A stretch of 64,000 nt of DNA from Micromonospora_G sp040676775 (lineage in GTDB: Bacteria; Actinomycetota; Actinomycetes; Mycobacteriales; Micromonosporaceae), in assembly GCF_040676775.1 (NCBI RefSeq), contig NZ_JBFAPP010000001.1:124001-188000 (forward strand). Direction: 5' to 3'. Within the stretch, counting starts at the first letter, position 1. Every line of letters begins with the position of its first letter. The notes under the pieces are model-generated. The model worked only from the letters and a program-made list of their open reading frames with translations, made no database searches and was not told where the DNA came from. Below are positions 32,373 to 40,606 of the stretch, in pieces. The translations under genes and the position numbers were made by a program.

Positions 32373-32428
32373 TGGTGAAGGGCCCTCTCCTATTGCTTTG
32401 TTGCATGGGAAGGGGCCCTTTTCACCTC
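32373..32428. terminator. terminator / REP-like hairpin after the GH36 gene
   Basis: GGTGAAGGGCCCT at 32373-32385 pairs with AGGGGCCCTTTTCACC at 32411-32426, allowing a two-base bulge and one extra base, around a loop rich in T (TATTGCTTTGTTGCA). It lies just past the stop. GGGCCC-centred hairpins of this kind are, from memory, common between genes of Micromonospora. Confidence 0.65.
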
Positions 32429-32792
32429 GCATTTCCGCGTCGGAACGGGAGGAACATTCGCGATTGCCCGGGAGTTCGAGAGTCGGGCCAATTTGATCGC
32501 GAATTTCCGGGCGTGTCCCTTGAGGATTGCCCGAATAGGAACCAATATAGGTGGTTTGAGACGGCAATCGGGCAGGAATCCGCGACGTTCCGACGAAGTA
32601 GTCGTTGGTAAGGGTGAATCGGCTCACGCCAACAGGCGATCCACGGCGTGAGCGCCTAGCGTCCGGAACGGCCCTCATCGCGGCCGAAGCACTTCCATAC
32701 CGCTTTGCCCGGTACTTCGGACCTGTGGCCGGCAACTCAGGCCACACCGCCCGAGATACGCATGTGAGCACCGGGCCGACATTGGAGCGATC
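32429..32792 (+). other. long structured leader before the NlpC/P60 gene; possible ydaO-type (c-di-AMP) riboswitch
   Basis: No gene is convincing here. The stretch 32430-32600 is unusually AT-rich for the genome and probably holds the promoter. From about 32595 the sequence is structured: GGGTGAATCGGCTC (32610-32623) recalls the conserved GGGGUGAAUC block of ydaO riboswitches. It runs into a perfect 9-base hairpin, GCTCACGCC with GGCGTGAGC. Further on, GTGGCC pairs with GGCCAC around ggcaactca near 32724-32744. ydaO elements often precede cell-wall hydrolase genes in actinobacteria. The usual GGGGGAACC block is not evident, so the call is tentative. Confidence 0.4.
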
Positions 32793-33518
32793 CTGAACGT
32801 ACGGCATCCGCTGCACCGATTCGCAGCTGGTACCACCGTCCTGACCGTCACCGCCCTCTGGCTCCCGCCGGCAGCCATCGGGGCCCGACCCGAACCGGAA
32901 GAACGCTCGACAGTCGAGACCAGCGCCGCTCTGGAGGCCTCAGCCGAGGCCCGACTGCTCGCCGCCGAACGCGCCGATCGCGCGGACCGGCTTCCCAAGA
33001 TTCCACCGGCACTCCCTGCCACACCGACGGTCACGGCGACGACGCCGCCGAAGGCGAAGGCAACCAAGGAGAAGGCGAAGACCCCCAGCAGGGGCACAGC
33101 CAGCACGCCGAAGAGCACGTCCACCGCGCCGGCGCGGAAGAAGTCCACCGGCACCCCGAAGCCGGGCACCACGGTGAAACCCCCGTCCGGCGCCGCCGGA
33201 ACGGTCGTCTCGTACGCGCTGGCCCAGGTCGGCAAGCGCTACGTCTACGGAGCGTCCGGCCCGAACAGTTTCGACTGCAGTGGCCTGGTCGCGGCAAGCT
33301 ACGCCCGGGTCGGCATCAAGTTGCCGCACCAGAGCGGAGCGATCGCCAGCCGCGGCCGGCGTGTCCCAGCCGGGCAGTGGATGCCCGGAGACGTGATCTA
33401 CACACCTGGTCACGTGGCCATCTACCTGGGCAACAACAGGATGGTCGCGGCGACGAAGCCCAGCACGGGGGTGCGGATCGGCACGGTCCGGGGCGGGACC
33501 GCGTACCGGTTCCTGTAA
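32793..33518 (+). CDS. secreted NlpC/P60 peptidoglycan endopeptidase with a non-standard start codon
   Basis: About 241 residues. Residues 1-33 form a signal peptide (NVRHPLHRF, then AAGTTVLTVTALWLPPAA). Then come an Ala/Glu/Arg helix, a Lys/Thr/Pro-rich linker (about 75-125) and the NlpC/P60 domain with Cys162 (SFDCSGLV) and His207 (GHVAIYLG). It should cut the peptide stem of peptidoglycan. No ATG, GTG or TTG occurs in this frame between the upstream stop at 32649 and 33174, which lies after the linker. The only plausible start is CTG at 32793 (or ATC at 32790), with GGAG 5 bases ahead. The domain alone from GTG 33174 would lack a signal. Confidence 0.7.
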   Translation: MNVRHPLHRFAAGTTVLTVTALWLPPAAIGARPEPEERSTVETSAALEASAEARLLAAERADRADRLPKIPPALPATPTVTATTPPKAKATKEKAKTPSRGTASTPKSTSTAPARKKSTGTPKPGTTVKPPSGAAGTVVSYALAQVGKRYVYGASGPNSFDCSGLVAASYARVGIKLPHQSGAIASRGRRVPAGQWMPGDVIYTPGHVAIYLGNNRMVAATKPSTGVRIGTVRGGTAYRFL

Positions 33519-33553
33519 GGCCCGGTAGGCCGATCGGCAAGACGGATCAAGAC

Positions 33554-33587
33554 GTGGTGCCCGGAGCGACGCTGCTCCGGGCACCAC
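33554..33587 (+). terminator. terminator after the NlpC/P60 gene
   Basis: GTGGTGCCCGGAG at 33554-33566 and CTCCGGGCACCAC at 33575-33587 pair perfectly over 13 bases around an 8-base loop, 36 bases past the stop codon. Confidence 0.8.
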
Positions 33588-33761
33588 CTCGTCCGGCCCC
33601 GACCCGAGCAGTAGCGGGCGCCGAAGACCCGCCATGACCACAAAGACCACAACGAACTCCGCGACCGCAACCGTGACCGGAGTCACTCGGCCCGGAAGCA
33701 TCTACGCAACCCAGTGGAAACGCTGCGGCAACAGATGACGATCCCGGCCGAGGAGATAGTG

Positions 33762-34844
33762 ATGACAGACGTTCGAGGCACGGCGGGACTCCGATCCCGC
33801 GGCGGCCCGTACTCACCCGGCCGGGGACCGGCGATCCGGCGTCGGGCCGCCGCGCTGGTGTGCGTACCGCTGATGGCTCTCGGGGCCGTCGGCTGCGCCA
33901 AGGACGGCGACGACGCCGGCTCGGATGCGGCGGTGAAGTACCCGACCAGCACCCTGGAGCTGATGGCGCCGGCCGCACCCGGCGGCGGCTGGGACAGCAC
34001 CGCACGGTCGCTGCAGAAGGCGCTGACCGACAGCAAGCTGGTCACCGAGTCGGTCGAGGTCTACAACGTGCCCGGTGCCGGCGGCACCCTCGGCCTGTCC
34101 CAGCTCGTCACGAAGAACAAGGGTGACTCGCACCAGCTCATGGTGACCGGTCTGGTGATGATCGGCGGCGTGGTGACCAACAAGTCGCCGGTGAAGCTGA
34201 GCCAGGTCACGCCGATCGCCACGCTCACCGCCGAGCAGGAGGTGATCGTCGTACCGGCGGCCTCGAAGTACACCACCCTGCAGCAGCTCATGGACGACGC
34301 CAAGTCGAACCCCTCGTCGATCAACTGGGGTGGCGGTTCGGCCGGCGGCACCGACCAGATCCTGGTCGGCCTGCTCGCCAAGGCGGCCGGCGCGGACCCC
34401 AAGGCGATGAAGTACATCGCGTACTCCGGTGGCGGCGAGTCCAAGGCCGCGCTGCTCTCCGGTGACCTGACCGCGGCCGTCTCCGGCGCGAGCGAGTACT
34501 CCGACCTGGTCGCGGCCGGCAAGCTGCGCGCCCTCGCGGTCTCCGGACCGGCCGGCATCGACGTCGGCGCCGGCAAGCCGACCCCGACGATCAAGGAATC
34601 GGGGTACGACGTGGAGCTGATGAACTGGCGCGGACTGGTGGCCCCGCCCGGAATCAAGGCCGGTGAGCGGGCCGCCATCATCAAGCTGATCGACGACCTG
34701 CACTCGTCGGCGCAGTGGAAGCAGACTCTCACCGACCAGAAGTGGGAGGACTTCTACCGCAGCGGGGACGAGGCGAAGGCGTACTTCGAGAGCGAGAACA
34801 CCCGGATCACCACGGTCCTCAGCGAGATCGGCCTGGCCGGTTAA
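33762..34844 (+). CDS. tctC: tripartite tricarboxylate transporter substrate-binding lipoprotein
   Basis: 360 residues. ATG at 33762 follows AGGAG with 6 bases spacing. After an N-terminal Arg/Gly-rich stretch, the signal helix ends in lipobox LGAVGC near 46, so the protein is a lipoprotein. The TctC pattern is clear: LMAPAAPGGGWDSTAR near 67, VPGAGGTLGLSQL, WGGGSAGGTDQI and WRGLVAPPGIK. It captures a di- or tricarboxylate and hands it to TctAB. The stop overlaps the tctB start (TAATG). An orphan paralogue lies at 39601. Confidence 0.9.
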   Translation: MTDVRGTAGLRSRGGPYSPGRGPAIRRRAAALVCVPLMALGAVGCAKDGDDAGSDAAVKYPTSTLELMAPAAPGGGWDSTARSLQKALTDSKLVTESVEVYNVPGAGGTLGLSQLVTKNKGDSHQLMVTGLVMIGGVVTNKSPVKLSQVTPIATLTAEQEVIVVPAASKYTTLQQLMDDAKSNPSSINWGGGSAGGTDQILVGLLAKAAGADPKAMKYIAYSGGGESKAALLSGDLTAAVSGASEYSDLVAAGKLRALAVSGPAGIDVGAGKPTPTIKESGYDVELMNWRGLVAPPGIKAGERAAIIKLIDDLHSSAQWKQTLTDQKWEDFYRSGDEAKAYFESENTRITTVLSEIGLAG

Positions 34845-35533
34845 TGGCTCTGCCGACAACTGACGCACAGGGGAGGGTCGACCCGCGGGTCGCCCTCCCC
34901 CGGGCGCCGTGGGGACCGCGGATCCTCGGCGCCGTCCTGCTGTTGGTGGGACTGTTCCTCTGCTGGACCGCGTACGACTCCGCCGAGGGCGACTTCTCCG
35001 CGCACGGGCCGTGGCTGGCGCCGCTGGTGGTGACGGCCGGCTGGGTGGTCCTCTCCGCCTGGTACCTGGTCAGCCAGTTCGTCCGCCCGGCCAACCCGAC
35101 CGACGCCGCCGCGACCACAGTGGAACCGACCGACGGCGCGGATCCGGCGCTCCGTTCGGAGACGGTCCACGAGCCGGCACCGGTCGCCGGAACCGCCCCG
35201 GCCGACAAGGAACCCGGCGCCGGTACGGAACTGGCCGACGGTACGAACCTGCCCGACGGTACGGAGCTGGTCGACGAGACCGAGGCGACCGGGCCGGTGC
35301 AGTGGCTCACCCCGGCCCTGCTCGGTGTGGCACTGCTCGGTTACGTGCTCCTCCTGGACCCGGTCGGCTTCGTACTCGCCTCGGCGGTCTTCTTCGTCGC
35401 CGCCGCCCGCATCCTCGGTAGTCACCACTCGATCCGGGACGTGCTGGTGGCGGTGCCCCTGGTGCTCGGCATCTACCTCGGCTTCACCCACCTACTCGAG
35501 ATCTCGCTGCCGTCCGGGGTGTTGCCGCTGTGA
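34844..35533 (+). CDS. tctB: tripartite tricarboxylate transporter small membrane subunit
   Basis: 229 residues, longer than the usual 150 or so. Four transmembrane helices are expected: two at about 27-75 and two to three in the C-terminal 80 residues (LTPALLGVALLGYVLLLDPV, VLASAVFFVAAARILG, VLVAVPLVLGIYLGF). Between helices 2 and 3 lies an additional loop of about 70 residues rich in Pro, Ala, Asp and Glu with short repeats of the type DGTEL. It overlaps tctC and tctA by one and four bases. Confidence 0.8.
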   Translation: MALPTTDAQGRVDPRVALPRAPWGPRILGAVLLLVGLFLCWTAYDSAEGDFSAHGPWLAPLVVTAGWVVLSAWYLVSQFVRPANPTDAAATTVEPTDGADPALRSETVHEPAPVAGTAPADKEPGAGTELADGTNLPDGTELVDETEATGPVQWLTPALLGVALLGYVLLLDPVGFVLASAVFFVAAARILGSHHSIRDVLVAVPLVLGIYLGFTHLLEISLPSGVLPL

Positions 35534-37080
35534 ACGTCTTCGGAGACCTGCTCAGCGGCTTCGGCACCGTGCTGGAGCCGCAGTACCTGCTCTACGCCGC
35601 GATCGGGGTCACCCTCGGCACCTTCGTCGGCGTACTGCCCGGCATCGGTCCGGCGCTGACCATCGCCCTGCTGCTGCCGGTCACGTTCAGCCTGGACGAC
35701 CCGATCGGCACGTTCATCATGTTCGCCGGGATCTACTACGGCGCCATGTACGGCGGCTCGACCACCAGCATCCTGCTGAACACCCCGGGTGAGTCCGCCT
35801 CGGTGGCCACCGCCATCGAGGGTTACCAGATGGCCAGACGGGGTCGGGCGCGCGCCGCCCTGGCCACCGCGGCGATCGGCTCGTTCGTCGCCGGGACCAT
35901 CTCCACCCTGCTGCTCACCCTCTTCGCCCGGCCGGTGGCCGCGCTGGCGGTCGAGTTCCGGGCGGCGGACTACTTCGCGCTGGCGCTGCTGGCGATGGTC
36001 GCGGTCACCGCCCTGGTCGGCCGTTCCCTGGTACGCGGCCTGCTCTCGCTCAGCCTGGGACTCTTCCTCGGGCTGGTCGGGCTCGACGGTCTCACCGGCC
36101 AGGCCCGGTTCAGCTTCGGCACCCTGGAACTGCTCGACGGCATCGACGTCGTGGTGATCATCGTCGGGCTGTTCGCCATCGGCGAGACGCTCTACGTGGC
36201 GAGCCGGCTGCGGCAGCTTCCGGAGCACGTCACCCCGCTGGAACCGGGCCGCGGCGGCTTCGGCTGGCTCAGCCGGTCGGACTGGTCGCGGTCCTGGCGC
36301 CCGTGGCTGCGCGGCACCGCGGTCGGCTTCCCGTTCGGCGCACTGCCGGCCGGTGGCGCCGACATCCCCACCTTCCTCTCCTACACCTTCGAGAAGTACC
36401 GCTCGAAGAACAAGGCGGAGTTCGGCAAGGGCGCGATCGAGGGCGTGGCCGGGCCGGAGGCGGCGAACAACGCCGCGTTCTCCGGCGTACTCGTGCCGCT
36501 GTTGACCCTGGGTATTCCGACCTCGGCCACGGCGGCGGTGATGCTGGCCGCGTTCCAGATCTTCAACCTGCAACCCGGCCCGCAGCTGTTCGACAAGTCG
36601 CCGGAGCTGGTCTGGGCGCTGATCGCATCGCTCTACGTCGGCAACGTGCTGCTGCTGGCGCTGAACCTGCCGCTGATCCGGCTCTGGGTCAAGGTGCTCC
36701 AGATCCCCCGCCCGGTGCTGTACGCCGGCATCCTGGTCTTCGCCACCCTCGGCGTGTACGCCGCGTCGAACGACATCACCCAGGTGCTGATCGCGTACGG
36801 GATCGGGGTGATCGGGTTCTTCATGCGGCACTACGACTTCCCGATCGCACCGGTCATCCTGGGCGCCATCCTCGGCCCGATGATGGAACTGCAGTTCCGC
36901 CGCACCCTCGTACTCAGCAACGGTGACCTGAGCGTCTTCGTCACCCGCCCGCTGACCGCCGTACTGCTGTCGCTGGTGGTGCTGGCCGTGGTGGTGCCGT
37001 ACCTGCCGAGGATCATCGCCCGGTTGCGGGGCAGGTCGGCCAAGTCGGTGCAGCGCCTCGCCTTCGGCGAGGACGACTGA
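35530..37080 (+). CDS. tctA: tripartite tricarboxylate transporter large membrane subunit
   Basis: 516 residues with about 11-12 transmembrane segments. Signature TctA blocks: GTFVGVLPGIGPALTIALLLP near 31, FAGIYYGAMYGGSTTSILLNTPGE near 70, PFGALPAGGADIPTFLSY near 270 and GVLVPLLTLGIPTSATAAVML near 318. It forms the sodium- or proton-coupled channel for carboxylates. GTG at 35530 is in a GTGA overlap with tctB. It ends 12 bases before the end of the convergent regulator gene. Confidence 0.92.
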   Translation: MNVFGDLLSGFGTVLEPQYLLYAAIGVTLGTFVGVLPGIGPALTIALLLPVTFSLDDPIGTFIMFAGIYYGAMYGGSTTSILLNTPGESASVATAIEGYQMARRGRARAALATAAIGSFVAGTISTLLLTLFARPVAALAVEFRAADYFALALLAMVAVTALVGRSLVRGLLSLSLGLFLGLVGLDGLTGQARFSFGTLELLDGIDVVVIIVGLFAIGETLYVASRLRQLPEHVTPLEPGRGGFGWLSRSDWSRSWRPWLRGTAVGFPFGALPAGGADIPTFLSYTFEKYRSKNKAEFGKGAIEGVAGPEAANNAAFSGVLVPLLTLGIPTSATAAVMLAAFQIFNLQPGPQLFDKSPELVWALIASLYVGNVLLLALNLPLIRLWVKVLQIPRPVLYAGILVFATLGVYAASNDITQVLIAYGIGVIGFFMRHYDFPIAPVILGAILGPMMELQFRRTLVLSNGDLSVFVTRPLTAVLLSLVVLAVVVPYLPRIIARLRGRSAKSVQRLAFGEDD

Positions 37081-37092
37081 GGCAGAACCGCC

Positions 37093-37770
37093 TCAGGCTC
37101 CGCCGGTCCACCGGTAACGACGTTCCGGTCGGCCGGCGGAGCCGTACCGCAGGCTCACCCCGGCCTTGCCCGCACCGACGAAGTGCTCCAGGTAGCGGCG
37201 GGTGCTGACCCTGGACAGGCCGACCCGCTCGGCGCACTCGGTGGCCGACAGGTCGCCGTCGGCCTTTCGCAGCGCCTCGGCGACCAGGTCGGCCGTGGGT
37301 GGGGTCAGGCCCTTGGGCAGTTCGACCGGGGGTGCCGGGCGGAGCGCCAAGAAGAGCCGGTCGACGTCGTCCTGGGCCACCTCGCGGGAGCCGGCGAGAC
37401 CGTGGTGGGCGACCGCGTACCGCTCCAGCCGGTCACGCAGCGCGTCGAAGCTGAACGGCTTGATCAGGTAGTGGACCACGCCGCTGCGCAACGCGGTCCG
37501 GATGGTGTTGACGTCCCGGGCCGCGGTCACCGCGAGTACGTCCACCACCGCGTCGCCCTCACGCAACCGGCGCAGCACCTCCAGGCCGGAGACGTCCGGC
37601 AGGTAGATGTCGAGCAGCACCAGGTCCGGCCGGAGCCGGTCCACCTCGGCGAGCGCCTCGGCGCCGGTGTGCGCCACCCCGGCGACGGCGAAGCCCGGCA
37701 CCCGGGCGACGAAGCCGCACTGCACCTTCGCCACCATGAAGTCGTCGTCGACCACCAGCACCCGGATCAT
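37093..37770 (-). CDS. CitB/DcuR-type response regulator
   Basis: 225 residues. A receiver domain (1-120) with the acidic pocket VVDDD, phospho-acceptor Asp in LVLLDIYLPDVSG (near 53) and Lys in YLIKPFSF (near 104) precedes a C-terminal DNA-binding domain with LSATECAERVGLSRVSTRRYLE. The type is that of regulators of carboxylate uptake. Together with the kinase upstream (ATGA overlap) it should activate the adjacent tctCBA operon. Confidence 0.9.
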   Translation of the reverse strand: MIRVLVVDDDFMVAKVQCGFVARVPGFAVAGVAHTGAEALAEVDRLRPDLVLLDIYLPDVSGLEVLRRLREGDAVVDVLAVTAARDVNTIRTALRSGVVHYLIKPFSFDALRDRLERYAVAHHGLAGSREVAQDDVDRLFLALRPAPPVELPKGLTPPTADLVAEALRKADGDLSATECAERVGLSRVSTRRYLEHFVGAGKAGVSLRYGSAGRPERRYRWTGGA

Positions 37771-39326
37771 GCCGACACCCCGACGACCAGCGGCAGCCGG
37801 GCCACGAACGACGAGCCGCGCACCTGCACGCTGCCGCCCCGGTGCTGGCAGATCAGCCGGATCAGGGCCAGACCGAGGCCGTGGTGACCGAGCGCCTCGT
37901 CCTTGGTGCTGTAGCCCTGCCGGAACACCTCCTCGACCAGTTCCTCCGGTACGCCGGGACCGGAGTCGCTGACCGTCACGTGGACCTCGCCGTCGTGCAC
38001 CCGTACCCCCGCCTCCACCCGGCCGCCCGGCCCGATCGCGTCCAGCGCGTTGTCGATCAGGTTGCCGATCACCGTGACCAGGTCACCGGCGAGCCGTTCG
38101 TCGACCACCGGCAGGTCCGACTCGGCGGAGATCACCAGCTGCACCCCCTGCTCGGCGGCCAGGCTCGCCTTCGCGATCAGCAGCGCGGCCAGCGCCGGGT
38201 CCCGGATCAGGCTGGTCACGTCCCGGTTGAGCGCCTCGTGCACCTGGCTGGCCCGGGTGATGTAGCGGACCACCTCTTCGTGCTCGCCCAACTCCACCAG
38301 CCCGGCGATGGTATGCAGCCGGTTGCTGAACTCGTGTGCCTGGGCCCGGAGCGTGTCCGTGGTGTGTCGACTGACGTCGAGTTCGCGGCGCAACGCGGTC
38401 AGCTCGGTGCGGTCCCGCAGGGTCGTCACCGAACCGACCCGGCGCCCCCGGACCAGCACCGGCCGGCGGTTGAGCACCAGCACCCGGTCGTCGCTGAGCA
38501 CGATCTGGTCCACCCCGCTGACCCGCCCGGTGAGTACGTCACGCAGCCGGGGCTCCATCGGCTGGGCGTGCAGCGACTGCCCGACCGGCGAGGCCGGCAG
38601 CCCGAGCAGGCGTACGGCCTCGTCGTTGACCAGGGTGACCCGGTCGGCGGCGTCGGTGCCGAGCACGCCCTCCTTGATGCCGTGCAGCATCGCCTCCCGG
38701 TGCTCGACCAGGCCGGTGATCTCGTCCGGTTCCAGGCCCAGCGTCTGCCGCTTCACCCGGCGGGCCAGCAGCAGCGACCCGGCCACCCCGAGCACCCCGC
38801 CGAGCAGCAGGTAGGTAAGCAGGTTGGTGAGCCCGGCGGCGAGCTGTTCGGGCAGGGTGGGGTAGACGTCGCCGACCACGATCAGGCCGAGGAAGCTGCC
38901 GTCCCGCTCGTCGAGTACGGGCACGTGCGCCACCAGTGCCTTGGACCCGTCGTCGACCACGCCGACCCAGGACCGGCCGGCGAGCCCGTCACTGGTGCCG
39001 AGCATCGCGGCGGTGCCCGCGTCCGGGCCGGTGACGAGCTTGCCGGTGGCGTCGGCGATCAGGACGTACGAGGCACCGGAGACCGCTCGGGCGCTTTCCG
39101 CGACCGCGGCCAGCGCCTCCTGTCCGGTCGGGTCGCCGAGACCCAGCCGCACCGTACGGTTGATCGCCGCGTTCTCCCCCACCGACCGCAGCCGGGCGCC
39201 CTCCTCGCGACGGAACGCCGCGTCGGACTCGGCGATCGACACGGCCGCGACCGCACCGACCACCAGCAGCACGATGCCGAGTTGGAGCAGCAGGAACTGG
39301 CCGGCCAGGGACATCCGCTGACGCAT
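37767..39326 (-). CDS. CitA/DcuS-type sensor histidine kinase
   Basis: 519 residues. ATG at 39326 has GGAGGAGGAG immediately upstream. The layout is: transmembrane helix (10-32), extracytoplasmic PAS-like sensor (about 35-165), second helix (about 170-195), cytoplasmic PAS (about 210-310), phospho-acceptor His in AHEFSNRLHTIAGL (near 340) and HATPase with NLIDNALDAIG, DSGPGVP and HHGLGLALI. This is the standard citrate/fumarate-sensing type. It faces the orphan tctC-like gene across a 274-base divergent region. Confidence 0.92.
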   Translation of the reverse strand: MRQRMSLAGQFLLLQLGIVLLVVGAVAAVSIAESDAAFRREEGARLRSVGENAAINRTVRLGLGDPTGQEALAAVAESARAVSGASYVLIADATGKLVTGPDAGTAAMLGTSDGLAGRSWVGVVDDGSKALVAHVPVLDERDGSFLGLIVVGDVYPTLPEQLAAGLTNLLTYLLLGGVLGVAGSLLLARRVKRQTLGLEPDEITGLVEHREAMLHGIKEGVLGTDAADRVTLVNDEAVRLLGLPASPVGQSLHAQPMEPRLRDVLTGRVSGVDQIVLSDDRVLVLNRRPVLVRGRRVGSVTTLRDRTELTALRRELDVSRHTTDTLRAQAHEFSNRLHTIAGLVELGEHEEVVRYITRASQVHEALNRDVTSLIRDPALAALLIAKASLAAEQGVQLVISAESDLPVVDERLAGDLVTVIGNLIDNALDAIGPGGRVEAGVRVHDGEVHVTVSDSGPGVPEELVEEVFRQGYSTKDEALGHHGLGLALIRLICQHRGGSVQVRGSSFVARLPLVVGVSA

Positions 39327-39600
39327 CGCTCCTCCTCCGCCGGGGGGTCGGCACCCATTTCGACGCCGGGACGGGCTGGACCGGACCCGGATGGGCGTGG
39401 TGGGAAGCGTCCGCCCGACCGACGCCGGAGTCAACCGCAAACTACCCGAGGCCAGGCGGGTGACAACGGGGCGTCGGACGAGCAGGATCGTCAGGTACCT
39501 CGGCCAGGCGCCAGGTATGCGCGCACCGGACGGCCACGGGCCGACAGATAACGGCAGCGGGGATTCAGCGGAGGAAAGCCGACAGAGGAGGAGATCACCA

Positions 39601-40596
39601 GTGCGACGGCTGAAGCGCTCGTTGGCGTTCGGCCTCGCCGTGCTGCTGGTCGGCGTACCGGGCTGCGGCACCGGCCGGCCCGCTGGTGACCTGTCCGAAC
39701 TGCGGGTGCTGGTGCCCAACGCGCCGGGCAGCGGCTACGACGTCACCGCGCGGATCGCCGCGAAGGCACTGGAGGACGCCGGGGTGATCCGTGGTGTGGA
39801 GGTGTTCAACCTGCCCGGCGGCGGGGGCGTGGTCGGTCTGCAACGGCTCGGTTACGAGCGCGGCAACGGCCGGCTGATGATGCTGATGGGGCTCGGGGTG
39901 GTCGGCAGCCAGTACACCGAGAGCGCCCGGGTGACGCTCCAGGACACCACGCCGATCGCCCGGCTGATCGAGGAGCCGGCGATCGTGGTGGTCACCCGCG
40001 AGTCCCCGTACCGGGACCTGGGGGAGCTGATCGCGGCCTGGCGTGCGGACCCGGCGGCCGTACCGGTCGGCGGCGGTTCCTCGGCCGGCGGCCCGGACCA
40101 CCTGGCCCCGATGCTGGTCGCGGACGCCGTCGGCATCCCACCCCGGAAGGTTTCCTACCGGCAGTACGACGGCGGTGGCGACCTGCTCGCGGCGATCCTG
40201 CACCACCAGGTCGCGTTCGGTGTCTCCGGGCAGAGCGAGTACGCCGACCAGATCGCCTCCGGGCAGTTACGGGTCCTCGCCGTCACCAGCGAACACCGGA
40301 TCCCCGGCATCCTCACCCCGACCCTGCGGGAGCAGGGCGTGGACGTGGTGTTCAGCAACTGGCGGGGCATCGTCGCCCCACCCGGACTGGCCCGCCGCGA
40401 CGTGCAGGCGATGCGGGACGCGATCGCCCGGTTGCACGACTCGGCGCAGTGGCGGACCGCCCTGACCAGGTACGGCTGGACCGACGCCTACCTCGACGGC
40501 GACGCCTTCGGCGACTTCCTGCGTACGGAGAACGACCGGCTCGACCACCTGCTCGGTGGGCTCGGCCTGACCGGCACGGGTGCCGGCACCGGCTGA
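39601..40596 (+). CDS. orphan TctC-like substrate-binding lipoprotein, possible sensor partner
   Basis: 331 residues. GTG at 39601 follows AGGAGGAG with 7 bases spacing. The signal ends in the lipobox VGVPGC near 22. The TctC fold is shown by LVPNAPGSGYDVTAR, LPGGGGVVGLQRL, VGGGSSAGGPDHL and WRGIVAPPGLARRD. It is clearly a paralogue of the tctC at 33762 but has no membrane subunits beside it. Its divergent position next to the sensor kinase resembles cases in which a TctC protein serves as ligand-presenting partner of a two-component sensor. That role is inferred. Confidence 0.85.
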   Translation: MRRLKRSLAFGLAVLLVGVPGCGTGRPAGDLSELRVLVPNAPGSGYDVTARIAAKALEDAGVIRGVEVFNLPGGGGVVGLQRLGYERGNGRLMMLMGLGVVGSQYTESARVTLQDTTPIARLIEEPAIVVVTRESPYRDLGELIAAWRADPAAVPVGGGSSAGGPDHLAPMLVADAVGIPPRKVSYRQYDGGGDLLAAILHHQVAFGVSGQSEYADQIASGQLRVLAVTSEHRIPGILTPTLREQGVDVVFSNWRGIVAPPGLARRDVQAMRDAIARLHDSAQWRTALTRYGWTDAYLDGDAFGDFLRTENDRLDHLLGGLGLTGTGAGTG

Positions 40597-40606
40597 GCCC
40601 CGAGGG

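Noticed and set aside
32605..32796. 63-codon plus-strand frame in the leader of the NlpC/P60 gene
   Set aside because: It crosses the structured leader, has no good ribosome site and no protein features. Only its end, overlapping the CTG start, is noted as a finding.
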